Below, in pieces: positions 1 to 5,314 of a DNA stretch of 5,444 nt (position 1 is the first letter of the stretch; each line of letters starts with the position of its first letter). Location: assembly GCA_003230945.1 (NCBI GenBank), contig QIHK01000068.1, forward strand, positions 1 through 5,444. The letters are read 5' to 3'. Below the pieces are notes generated by a model. That model was not told the origin of the DNA. It made no database searches and was given only the letters and a program-made list of their open reading frames with translations. This DNA is from Candidatus Kaiserbacteria bacterium. Lineage in GTDB: Bacteria > Patescibacteriota > Minisyncoccia > Phycocordibacterales > Phycocordibacteraceae. The position numbers were made by a program, and so were the translations under genes.

Positions 1-621
1 TGGATTAATTTCAAGGATGATGTGTATCAGGAAGATATATTTCCTGGCAAAATGGGAAACTCTTCAGTTTCGCTTGGCAGAAAAGGAATACGACAACATT
101 ACGTAGCTGTAGCATTTCGCACAGAAGCAGCTAGTACAAAGGATGGCGCTGCAATAGAAGTATTGGGGCGACTCTTGGCTCACCGAATGAAAAGACGGCT
201 ACGCGATGAAAATGCAGACTTCGAAAAAGGGACGTATCGTTTCTTGCACTATACGGAACGAACGTTTATGCATGGAGTGATATATTTTTACTTTGCATCC
301 GTGAGCGGAGATTTTGCTGACTACGGTGAGCAGGTAATACAGGAAGAGTGTGAGAAAATAAAAACGGATCTTGTATCTGCCAAAGAAATGTCTGTTTATG
401 TAGAAAGTCTTCAAGACCAATACAAAAGCATGATGAACCGATGCCCTGCTGAACTTCTGGATGGTATTTTCCATTCAGCATGCAATGGCGATGAAGAACT
501 GGAGGGACTCTTTGGTTATGGTAAATCCCTGAAACAACTCACGCGCCAGAAGCTTCGCACTGTGGCAAACAAGTACTTTACCAAAAATTATCTGACAGTG
601 AGAATACGTCCCGCTAAATGA
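1..621 (+). CDS. M16 family metallopeptidase (insulinase/processing-peptidase type), C-terminal part; 5' end outside window
   Basis: The frame is open from base 1 (W-I-N-F-K-D-D...) to a TGA at 619-621, giving 206 residues of a protein whose start lies to the left. The pattern fits the C-terminal domain of M16 peptidases. A core strand reads HYVAVAFRT, followed by a helix with LGRLLAHRMKRRLRDENADF, which corresponds to the family's 'SSRLFxxLREkxglaY' segment. Next come a strand with GVIYFYFASV, a long helix after 'VSAKEM' (family pattern 'vseeEl'), and a closing 'LRTVANKYFTKNYLTVRIRP', typical of the family's end. The zinc-binding HxxEH motif belongs to the N-terminal half and cannot be checked, so this could be an active peptidase or a non-catalytic M16 partner. 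A GTG at 22 lies in frame, but starting there would truncate the domain, so I treat the gene as partial. It ends 9 bp before a strong terminator, so it is last in its transcription unit. The family call is by pattern recognition only. Confidence 0.8.
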   Translation, partial: WINFKDDVYQEDIFPGKMGNSSVSLGRKGIRQHYVAVAFRTEAASTKDGAAIEVLGRLLAHRMKRRLRDENADFEKGTYRFLHYTERTFMHGVIYFYFASVSGDFADYGEQVIQEECEKIKTDLVSAKEMSVYVESLQDQYKSMMNRCPAELLDGIFHSACNGDEELEGLFGYGKSLKQLTRQKLRTVANKYFTKNYLTVRIRPAK

Positions 622-628
622 TAATGGC

Positions 629-662
629 AAAAGCCTCAAGAAATTTTCTTGAGGCTTTTTTT
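629..662 (+). terminator. Rho-independent terminator of the M16 peptidase gene
   Basis: AAGCCTCAAGA at 631-641 pairs perfectly with TCTTGAGGCTT at 647-657. The A/T centre (642-646) forms the loop, and a T tract of seven runs from 656 to 662. The left arm is preceded by A residues, so the structure may also work weakly on the other strand. It starts 9 bp after the stop codon. Confidence 0.9.
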
Positions 663-663
663 A

Positions 664-692
664 TTGACATATCTTATATAATATACTATTGT
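664..692 (+). promoter_or_regulatory. Sigma-70 type promoter for the 129-aa gene
   Basis: A perfect TTGACA lies at 664-669. A 17-bp spacer leads to TATTGT at 687-692 (4 of 6 to consensus). Other AT-rich hexamers such as TATACT at 682-687 have spacers that are too short. The promoter begins immediately after the preceding T tract, so the two transcription units are packed end to end. The predicted transcript start near 699 gives a leader of about 27 nt containing the ribosome binding site. Confidence 0.7.
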
Positions 693-725
693 ACGCACAG
701 GCACATTACACAAAAGGAGCAAGAC

Positions 726-1115
726 ATGTCTAAGAATAAAGAAACCTCGGAGCTAAAAGGAGTATGCCACTTCTACGCGGAAGAAGGATCAGAGGGTGGA
801 CTGTGGGCGTTTCAAGATAAAAATTTTATTGAAAAACCTTCGACGAAGTTCCCGCGCGGAGAGTGGTCTTATGATGGATTACGTATCCTAAGTAGCGGTG
901 ATCATCTGACTGTTTTTGATCCCGAACATGCCAATCTTATAATCTGGCAAGGAATCGTTTCTCTTGAAATATATCCTCTTTTCACTGAAACAGTGGATGA
1001 TGTATGGATTCACTCAGAGCAAATAGGAACTCCACGAAAAGTCTGGGCAAAATGGTTTTTTGACCAATACCCAGCCATACTGGTTAAAGGACCGAAAATA
1101 AAGCTCACACAATAA
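726..1115 (+). CDS. Hypothetical soluble protein, 129 aa
   Basis: I do not recognise this family. The start at ATG 726 is chosen because AAAAGGAG lies at 712-719, six bases upstream. The in-frame ATG at 618 lies upstream of the promoter and the terminator hairpin and so cannot be the start. The product has a charged N-terminus (MSKNKETSELKG), then a compact aromatic-rich body: six tryptophans in 129 residues, in GGLWAF, GEWSYDG, LIIWQGI, DDVWIH and KVWAKWF. There is also the pair SYDGLRILSSGDHLTVFD, which looks like beta strands with a turn. There is no signal peptide, membrane segment, metal-site cluster or catalytic triad that I can identify, so a small mainly beta cytosolic domain is the likeliest fold. 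It has its own promoter, Shine-Dalgarno site and terminator, so it is monocistronic and probably expressed. The neighbours give no functional hint. Confidence 0.8.
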   Translation: MSKNKETSELKGVCHFYAEEGSEGGLWAFQDKNFIEKPSTKFPRGEWSYDGLRILSSGDHLTVFDPEHANLIIWQGIVSLEIYPLFTETVDDVWIHSEQIGTPRKVWAKWFFDQYPAILVKGPKIKLTQ

Positions 1116-1158
1116 TACACAAAACCCCGCTATCGTAGCGGGGTTTTTATTTTGTGTA
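1116..1158. terminator. Bidirectional terminator between the 129-aa gene and the phosphotransferase gene
   Basis: AAAACCCCGCTA at 1121-1132 pairs with TAGCGGGGTTTT at 1136-1147 around a TCG loop. On the + strand five Ts (1144-1148) and then ATTTT follow. On the - strand the hairpin is followed by TTTT, so it can also end the convergent phosphotransferase operon that stops at 1191. An outer pair, TACACAAAA (1116-1124) and TTTTGTGTA (1150-1158), is also complementary. A near copy lies at 4091-4131. Confidence 0.88.
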
Positions 1159-1190
1159 CCACAAAGATATTCCTTATTTCCTATCTCACC

Positions 1191-3692
1191 TTACTTCTTA
1201 AAAACAGTTCCATTAGTTCCGTCGATACGAATCTTGTCACCATCCTTTATTTTTATAGTTCCATCAACCACACCCATAACGGCGGGAATGCCATATTCTC
1301 TAGCAACAATTGCGGCGTGAGACATCGCGCCACCAGTATCCACAATCACGCCACCCGCTATTTCAAAAAGTGGTGTCCATGCGGGGTTCGTATATGGAGC
1401 AATGAGAATATTGCCAGCTTGCAATCTATGAAATTCTGAACTGTCATGTATTACTCGAGCAACACCTTCTCGAACACCAGGACTTCCAGGAACCCCCGCA
1501 AGAAGCGCATTACTGTTACTTTTTTTTGTACGATATAATCTCGGATCAACTACTGGGATGTTTTTAAGACTTTCATACTTCAATTTACGTTTTGACACGA
1601 GTGCAATCAATTCATCAGCCTTATTCTTTTCGAGGGGCATAGTATTTGCCGCCTCTACCAACTCGTTAAGTCTTAAGTAAAATACATCCTCTCGCTTATC
1701 AAGTATTCCAACTTCTGTTAACCGACCCCCCAGCTCAAGAACCCCGCGACGCAACGTTGGAACTGTCATCATTAAATAAAACCTAGTATTTTCTCTAATC
1801 TCATGAAAGTTTCGTGCTGTTTCAAGTGATTTCAAAAAAAGAAAGCGAAGTGGCTGAAAACGCAAAATTGATTGTGAAGTAAGCACGTTGCGTGTATCCT
1901 CCCATGTATCTTTTGGTGTTGCGCGCACAGAAGTGCTTACAAGAATTTTTAGAATTCCAAAGACTATTTGTGGTGACTCTTTCCACGTTGGCTCTGAGGT
2001 AAGCATTGTACCTCCTGATTCTCTATAGCCGTACTCATCTAAGAAATCTTGAAACTCTCGCAAGAATTCACGTCCTTCTTCTGTGGCTTCTAATTTCTCG
2101 GAAATATAATTTGCTTCATGTGTTGTAAAAATATCAGCAAGAATTTTATCAGCACGAATTTTTGATGCGATATTCTCAAGAGCATCATTTGTTTCTGTGA
2201 CCTTGGTCTTAATATCCGAAAACAAAAGCTTAGCCAAAAAATCTTTGCGCCTCGCTACTAAGAGAACGACGCGCAAAACCATCATGGAAAGTACTACGCG
2301 CGGGAAATACAGAATACGTACTTCAAATACTTGAGGGAACAGCCCGAGTGCTTCTTTCACGATATTGGCAACCTTGCGAGAAGAAAGCTTTTTATGGTCT
2401 TCATCCTCTAATTCTTTAATTTTTTTAATAGCCCCTGTAATGCGCCAATCTTTTTCCCAATGAGATGGATTATACCTAATTGCTCGCGCTAATAGTCGGA
2501 ATGGTGCAAGTAATACAGAAAAAGTAGGTCGGGGGCGCATTTTTCCATTGTATTGAACAAGGACCCCGTCATCTTCAATAAGAAACTCACTTAAAGGAGA
2601 AATGCGTACCCCAACCAATTTTAAAAATGGCTTAATAAAATCATTCATTACTAGCTCTAGTCCAAAAAGTGTTGACTCTAACGGCAAGGGACGCGTTTGC
2701 ATCATCTCGGAAATAATCCCCGAAAGCATTCGTGTAATCTTGTTCTGCTTGGGTAGCTCGTCAGGCAACGCTGTAATGGGTCTTGATTGAACTATTGATA
2801 TTACTCCTTCGGACCAAACCCATTCAATATCTTGCGGGCTTTTAAAATGCTTCTCTATTTCTACACCCATACTTGCGAGCTTGGTCAGTACCTTTTCGGG
2901 AAGATTGGCGATACTACCCTTCTTCGTGCTCGACTGTTCAATGTGCTCTATGCCTCCACCTTTTTTTGATTTAATAATAAGCTCACGCCTCCCTTTTGTT
3001 TTTTCTATAAAATGCCACAGAAACCACCCTCGACTCAAAATAAAATGGTCTGGAGTTACTCTTCCTGAAACAACTGCTTCTCCAAGACCAGGATTAGCAT
3101 CTATGACAATTTCTTTTCGGTTACCATTGATTGGATTCGATGTAAACATAACGCCAGCAAAATCTGCATCAACCATCCTTTGGACAACGACAGCAAGCTT
3201 CACTTTTTCCTGATCAATGCCCTGACGCGCACGATATGATATAGCGCGTGCTGTCCAAAGTGATGCCCATGCACGTCGTGTAGCATCTAAAAGCTCTCTC
3301 TCTTCCACAACATTCAAATATGTTTCTTGTTGCCCAGCAAATGATGCTTCGGGTAAATCTTCCGCTGTAGCACTTGATCTAACTGCTACAGCACCTGTTC
3401 CCAGCTCGCTATAAGCCCTGAGAACTTCTTTCTTTACCTCTTCGGGAATTTTAGATTCTATAAATGCGCTTCGTATGGCTACGCCATCATTATTTTTATT
3501 TTGAAGATTTGCTGAAATTATTTTTTCAAGATGATTTTGACTTACAAAACTATCATAAGCTTTAGTAGTAATAATAAAACCTGGAGGTACCGGCATATTG
3601 GCATGGATAAGCTCACCGAGATTCGCGCCCTTTCCACCAGCAATAGCTATGTCCTCTTTTCTTACTTCTGTAAAATTAAGTATTAACTTCAT
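1191..3692 (-). CDS. Rifampicin phosphotransferase-like / PEP-utilizing domain protein, 833 aa
   Basis: The N-terminal ATP-grasp domain of the pyruvate phosphate dikinase type spans residues 1 to about 315. It contains GGKGANLGEL (19-28), VRSSATAEDLPEASFAGQ (104-121), FAGVMFTSNP (177-186), NPGLGEAVVSGRVTPD (199-214) and DIEW...QSRP (287-304). K21, R105, E289 and R303 sit where ATP ligands are expected. A large central domain (about 320-730) includes EYGYRESGG and an ILDKREDVFYL segment. The C-terminal swivelling domain (733-833) carries GGAMSHAAIVAREYGIPAV, with H792 as the predicted phosphate-accepting histidine. This order and length match rifampicin phosphotransferase (ATP, rifampicin-binding, His domains; about 867 aa in Listeria). 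PEP synthase instead has a C-terminal PEP-binding barrel, which is absent here. The predicted chemistry is phosphotransfer from ATP through H792 to an acceptor. Rifampicin is only one candidate, as the acceptor cannot be read from sequence. It starts at ATG 3692, 4 bp after the upstream stop, without a clear Shine-Dalgarno site, so translation is probably coupled. Confidence 0.85.
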   Translation of the reverse strand: MKLILNFTEVRKEDIAIAGGKGANLGELIHANMPVPPGFIITTKAYDSFVSQNHLEKIISANLQNKNNDGVAIRSAFIESKIPEEVKKEVLRAYSELGTGAVAVRSSATAEDLPEASFAGQQETYLNVVEERELLDATRRAWASLWTARAISYRARQGIDQEKVKLAVVVQRMVDADFAGVMFTSNPINGNRKEIVIDANPGLGEAVVSGRVTPDHFILSRGWFLWHFIEKTKGRRELIIKSKKGGGIEHIEQSSTKKGSIANLPEKVLTKLASMGVEIEKHFKSPQDIEWVWSEGVISIVQSRPITALPDELPKQNKITRMLSGIISEMMQTRPLPLESTLFGLELVMNDFIKPFLKLVGVRISPLSEFLIEDDGVLVQYNGKMRPRPTFSVLLAPFRLLARAIRYNPSHWEKDWRITGAIKKIKELEDEDHKKLSSRKVANIVKEALGLFPQVFEVRILYFPRVVLSMMVLRVVLLVARRKDFLAKLLFSDIKTKVTETNDALENIASKIRADKILADIFTTHEANYISEKLEATEEGREFLREFQDFLDEYGYRESGGTMLTSEPTWKESPQIVFGILKILVSTSVRATPKDTWEDTRNVLTSQSILRFQPLRFLFLKSLETARNFHEIRENTRFYLMMTVPTLRRGVLELGGRLTEVGILDKREDVFYLRLNELVEAANTMPLEKNKADELIALVSKRKLKYESLKNIPVVDPRLYRTKKSNSNALLAGVPGSPGVREGVARVIHDSSEFHRLQAGNILIAPYTNPAWTPLFEIAGGVIVDTGGAMSHAAIVAREYGIPAVMGVVDGTIKIKDGDKIRIDGTNGTVFKK

Positions 3693-3696
3693 AAAA

Positions 3697-3957
3697 TTAT
3701 TTCATTTTCGATAAACCAAAAGCAAGAAATCCTACAATAATTGCGACTATCAAACTGCCCCACAAAGGAACAACCCAACCTGCTATAAGGATATCAATAC
3801 CAAGTGCAAATCGAATACTGTGCGCTATCGCAATAAACCCAAAAACAATTGTGGCGATTCTTATTGTATATTTTTGAAACACTGCACCCAGTTTTTCTGC
3901 GCGCTCTTTGCCTAATAATTTTGTAAATAAATATGTGGCTACAATTTCTTTAAACAT
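3697..3957 (-). CDS. Small two-helix membrane protein, 86 aa, co-transcribed with the phosphotransferase
   Basis: I do not recognise the family. Residues 1-30 form an amphipathic, charged segment (MFKEIVATYLFTKLLGKERA...). Two hydrophobic stretches follow, at about 32-52 and 56-82. The second is interrupted by a proline in GWVVPLWGS and the protein ends in the basic tail LSKMK. I infer an inner-membrane hairpin protein with both ends on the cytoplasmic side. The ATG at 3957 has no good Shine-Dalgarno site: a G-rich stretch lies about 20 nt upstream, too far away. No other in-frame start is visible nearby. It precedes the phosphotransferase gene by 4 bp and shares its promoter, which suggests a functional or at least expression link. 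A membrane anchor or efflux-related partner is possible but unproven. Confidence 0.75.
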   Translation of the reverse strand: MFKEIVATYLFTKLLGKERAEKLGAVFQKYTIRIATIVFGFIAIAHSIRFALGIDILIAGWVVPLWGSLIVAIIVGFLAFGLSKMK

Positions 3958-3996
3958 GTTATAGATAAATTTACACCCCCTGAACTCCCTTGCTTC

Positions 3997-4024
3997 AAAA
4001 TACCTAGTTTGTAAAGCATGGCAA
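3997..4024 (-). promoter_or_regulatory. Probable promoter of the membrane protein-phosphotransferase operon
   Basis: Read on the - strand, TTGCCA (4024-4019) is followed by a 16-bp spacer and TATTTT (4002-3997). The -35 matches consensus at 5 of 6 positions and the -10 at 4 of 6. The predicted start near 3990 gives a leader of about 33 nt. No better pair is visible in the gap from 3958 to 4090. Confidence 0.5.
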
Positions 4025-4026
4025 TC

Positions 4027-4048
4027 ATAGAATTACTACTAATTCTAT
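4027..4048. repeat. Perfect 9-bp inverted repeat, possible operator
   Basis: ATAGAATTA (4027-4035) and TAATTCTAT (4040-4048) are exact reverse complements around the 4-base spacer CTAC. The repeat sits 2 bp upstream of the proposed -35 of the phosphotransferase operon. No T tract follows in a position expected of a terminator and no gene ends here, so a binding site for a dimeric regulator is the more natural reading. Confidence 0.5.
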
Positions 4049-4090
4049 TTTAACCGCCCTTGTCCTTTTCGGCAATCTAACTAAGCATAC

Positions 4091-4126
4091 TACACAAAAC
4101 CCCACTACAATAGCGGGGTTTTTATT
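4091..4126 (-). terminator. Terminator of the tRNA-Ile gene
   Basis: The hairpin directly follows the encoded CCA of the tRNA on the - strand. AAAACCCC at 4096-4103 pairs with GGGGTTTT at 4115-4122, and CTA/TAG extend the stem around loop 4108-4110. Position 4104/4114 is a G-U wobble in the - strand RNA but an A-C mismatch in the + strand RNA, so the structure is better formed for the tRNA transcript. The - strand T tract is short (TTTTGTGT). Confidence 0.82.
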
Positions 4127-4203
4127 TGGTGCGCATGGTAGGACTCGAACCTACGACCTCGTCATTATCAGTGACGCGCTCTAACCACCTGAGCTACACG
4201 CGC
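4127..4203 (-). tRNA. tRNA-Ile (anticodon GAT), CCA encoded
   Basis: Read on the - strand the gene starts GCGCGTG (4203-4197), which pairs with CATGCGC (4137-4131) as acceptor stem with one G-T pair. The D arm contains GCTC...GAGC. The anticodon arm is CGTCA-CTGATAA-TGACG, giving anticodon GAT for isoleucine ATC/ATT codons. The T arm contains the canonical GGTTCGAGTCC. Discriminator A (4130) is followed by CCA (4129-4127), so the 3' end is genome-encoded. Length is 77 nt with CCA and no intron is visible. Confidence 0.96.
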
Positions 4204-4221
4204 AATACGTTCAACAGAGAA

Positions 4222-4250
4222 AATATACCAAAAAATACCCCTAACTGCAA
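4222..4250 (-). promoter_or_regulatory. Extended -10 promoter of tRNA-Ile
   Basis: On the - strand TTGCAG (4250-4245) is followed by a 17-bp spacer ending in TGG and then TATATT (4227-4222, 5 of 6 to consensus). The TGn just before the -10 makes it an extended -10 promoter, which offsets the weak -35. The predicted start is about 12 nt before the mature tRNA 5' end. Confidence 0.7.
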
Positions 4251-4256
4251 TGCTTA

Positions 4257-4307
4257 TTGTGTAATGATGGGAAACGTGGTACTAAGATATAAGACACGCA
4301 AAAAGGA
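4257..4307 (+). promoter_or_regulatory. Possible promoter and ribosome binding site of the 48-aa ORF
   Basis: A -10-like TAAGAT lies at 4283-4288 inside CTAAGATATAAG, a block also found before rnhB. A TTGTGT at 4257-4262 could act as -35, but its spacing to TAAGAT is 20 bp, so the promoter is weak on paper. AAGGA at 4303-4307 lies 9 nt before ATG 4317, a sound ribosome binding site. Confidence 0.4.
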
Positions 4308-4316
4308 ACCACGCCA

Positions 4317-4463
4317 ATGCTAAAGCCGACCCAAACCCATCAGGCGATTGCCAGAAAGCACATACCCACAAAAGAGCCCCGAAGAGACAAGGGAGTATTC
4401 TCGAAAAACAAACGCTTCATACAGCAACAACGTAAAAACCCACTTCTAATTCGTGAAGCTTAA
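4317..4463 (+). CDS. Small basic hypothetical protein, 48 aa
   Basis: An ATG-TAA frame of 49 codons starts 9 nt after AAGGA and ends 15 bp before a hairpin that can terminate + strand transcripts. The product has 13 Lys/Arg against 3 acidic residues and is rich in Gln and His (TQTHQAIARKH, KNKRFIQQQRK). It has no Trp, Tyr or Cys and no hydrophobic segment. Such a composition is common for small ribosome- or nucleic-acid-binding proteins, but I do not recognise a family and assign no function. Support comes from context. Without it the region from 4204 to 4478 would be empty, and the ribosome binding site, length and terminator line up. It is divergent from tRNA-Ile and convergent with the 38-aa membrane peptide. 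The frame could still be chance, as short ORFs often are. Confidence 0.5.
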   Translation: MLKPTQTHQAIARKHIPTKEPRRDKGVFSKNKRFIQQQRKNPLLIREA

Positions 4464-4471
4464 AATAACCC

Positions 4472-4517
4472 AAAAGAAAAAGCCGAGATTGTAATAATCT
4501 CGGCTTTATTGTTTTTT
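4472..4517. terminator. Shared terminator between the two convergent small ORFs
   Basis: AAAGCCGAGATT (4479-4490) pairs perfectly with AATCTCGGCTTT (4496-4507) around loop GTAAT. Read on the - strand it is followed by TTTTTCTTTT, a good U tract for the 38-aa gene. Read on the + strand it is followed by TTTATTGTTTTTT (to 4517), adequate for the 48-aa ORF. The 12-bp uninterrupted stem makes this one of the clearest hairpins in the window. Confidence 0.88.
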
Positions 4518-4519
4518 GC

Positions 4520-4636
4520 TTACAGTGTTTGTGCTACAGACAACACCATTGAGCTAACGATAACGATAGTGCAGAAGAAACCTTCAACGAAACCACGATT
4601 GCTTGTAGGGAAAATGCTAGTGTTTGAATTTTTCAT
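4520..4636 (-). CDS. Small single-pass membrane peptide, 38 aa
   Basis: The ATG at 4636 follows AGGAG (4649-4645) by 8 nt, and the frame closes at TAA 4520-4522. The product has a polar N-terminus (MKNSNTSIFPTSNR, residues 1-14) and then a hydrophobic stretch from about residue 15 to the end (GFVEGFFCTIVIVSSMVLSV, then AQTL). I do not recognise a family. 'RG-FVE' ahead of about 20 hydrophobic residues loosely recalls prepilin-like N-termini, but the glutamate is at +3, not the usual +5, and nothing follows the helix. SVA-QT could be a signal-peptidase-like site. It has a near-consensus promoter and a strong terminator of its own, so high, independent expression is likely. The frame extends upstream to an ATG at 4723, but the promoter lies inside that extension, so the short form is preferred. 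Confidence 0.72.
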   Translation of the reverse strand: MKNSNTSIFPTSNRGFVEGFFCTIVIVSSMVLSVAQTL

Positions 4637-4690
4637 GATGGTAACTCCTGAGTTGTTTAAGAACGTGTAACTAACTTTGTATCTGTGATA

Positions 4691-4719
4691 AGTATAACAT
4701 AGTTTATAGGTCTTGTCAA
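4691..4719 (-). promoter_or_regulatory. Near-consensus extended -10 promoter of the 38-aa peptide gene
   Basis: On the - strand a perfect TTGACA (4719-4714) is followed by exactly 17 bp and then TATACT (4696-4691, 5 of 6), preceded by TGT as an extended -10. This is the best promoter in the window. It overlaps the stop codon of rnhB (4718-4716). The predicted start near 4684 gives a leader of about 48 nt. Confidence 0.88.
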
Positions 4720-5299
4720 GCACTTATACTTTTAAGAAAAGTGCGTCTATGGAGCGGGCACATGCCATGCTTGTGTATCGCCTCGTAATGTTTTTTTGTG
4801 CCGTACCCTTTGTGAGAAGCGAAACCATATTCAGAGTGCTCCTTATCCCCTCGCATCATCATTCTGTCGCGCGTTACTTTTGCGGCGATAGAAGCAAGAG
4901 CGATAGTCGCCTCCTTTTCATCTCCCTTTATAATAGTGCTCTGGAAACCATACGGAGCAGGTGCACGAAGTCCCCCATCCAAAAGTACGTGTGTATTTTT
5001 TCGTGAGCACTTGAGGTGTGAAAGTGACCTCTGCAACCCGAGACGTATCGCGGGAACAATTCCTTTCTTGTCGATGTGTGAAGCGCCGACGAGTGAAACT
5101 GAAAAACGAATCCAGCCATCTTTACGCGCTTGTTTCAAAATCTTGAACCACTCTTCCCTACCTTCTGCAGAAAGTTGCTTGGATTGAACAATGCGCGGTG
5201 CTTGTGTGCAAATACGACTGCGCCCACCGCCACAGGACCTGCCAAAGGTCCCCGCCCTGCCTCATCTATTCCTGCTGTGTGAGTTATCGATTTCTTCAT
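4716..5299 (-). pseudogene. rnhB: Ribonuclease HII, interrupted by a one-base frameshift
   Basis: RNase HII cuts the RNA strand of RNA-DNA hybrids and starts removal of single ribonucleotides from DNA. From ATG 5299 one frame gives MKKSITHTAGIDEAGRGPLAGPVAVGAVV, with the DE pair and the GRG ribonucleotide-sensing motif. That frame then drifts to nonsense and ends at TGA 5137-5135. A second frame, open from 5261, carries SKQLSAEGREEWFKILKQ and the rest of the enzyme: LLDGGLRAP (third Asp), IIKGDEKEATIALASIAAKVTRDR (fourth Asp in KGD) and HKGYGTKKHYEAI (family tyrosine), ending at TGA 4718-4716. Joining them needs one extra base near 5190-5221. All four active-site carboxylates survive, and the joined length of about 194 aa suits the family. 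No classic -1 slippery heptamer is visible at the junction. A real mutation or an assembly error are both possible. The start follows an in-frame TGA closely and has no clear Shine-Dalgarno site. Confidence 0.88.
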
Positions 5300-5314
5300 A
5301 GAGTTGACTAGTCA

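Noticed and set aside
199..481. - strand open frames inside the M16 gene
   Set aside because: They are shadows of a conserved coding frame and have no plausible promoter or start context.
618..725. N-terminal extension of the 129-aa gene from ATG 618
   Set aside because: It would run through a terminator hairpin and a TTGACA promoter, and a proper ribosome binding site precedes ATG 726.
1152..1439. + strand open frame of 95 codons
   Set aside because: It is antisense to the strongly conserved C-terminal His domain of the phosphotransferase and has no motif of its own.
2602..3213. + strand open frames at 2602-2790 and 2881-3213
   Set aside because: They are antisense shadows of the phosphotransferase, with no ribosome binding site or recognisable domain.
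1191..3692. Phosphoenolpyruvate synthase (ppsA)
   Set aside because: The His domain is at the C-terminus and the PEP-binding barrel is missing, so the PEP synthase layout does not fit.
4126..4323. + strand open frame beginning M-V-R-M-V-G-L-E-P-T-T
   Set aside because: This is the well known spurious frame produced by reading antisense across a tRNA gene. The tRNA-Ile on the - strand explains the sequence.
4204..4478. Structured non-coding RNA such as tmRNA, SRP RNA or RNase P RNA
   Set aside because: I looked on both strands for the conserved cores of these RNAs and saw none. The small ORF explains the stretch better.
4637..4723. 29-residue N-terminal extension of the 38-aa peptide
   Set aside because: The promoter -10 and predicted transcript start fall inside the extension, and the Shine-Dalgarno site fits the shorter start at 4636.
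4928..5187. Other-frame ORFs across rnhB
   Set aside because: The frame carrying RNase HII motifs accounts for this stretch. The others are shadows.
5190..5221. Programmed -1 frameshift in rnhB
   Set aside because: The required frame change has the right sign, but no slippery heptamer, stimulatory hairpin or upstream Shine-Dalgarno-like element is visible. A lesion or sequencing error is simpler.
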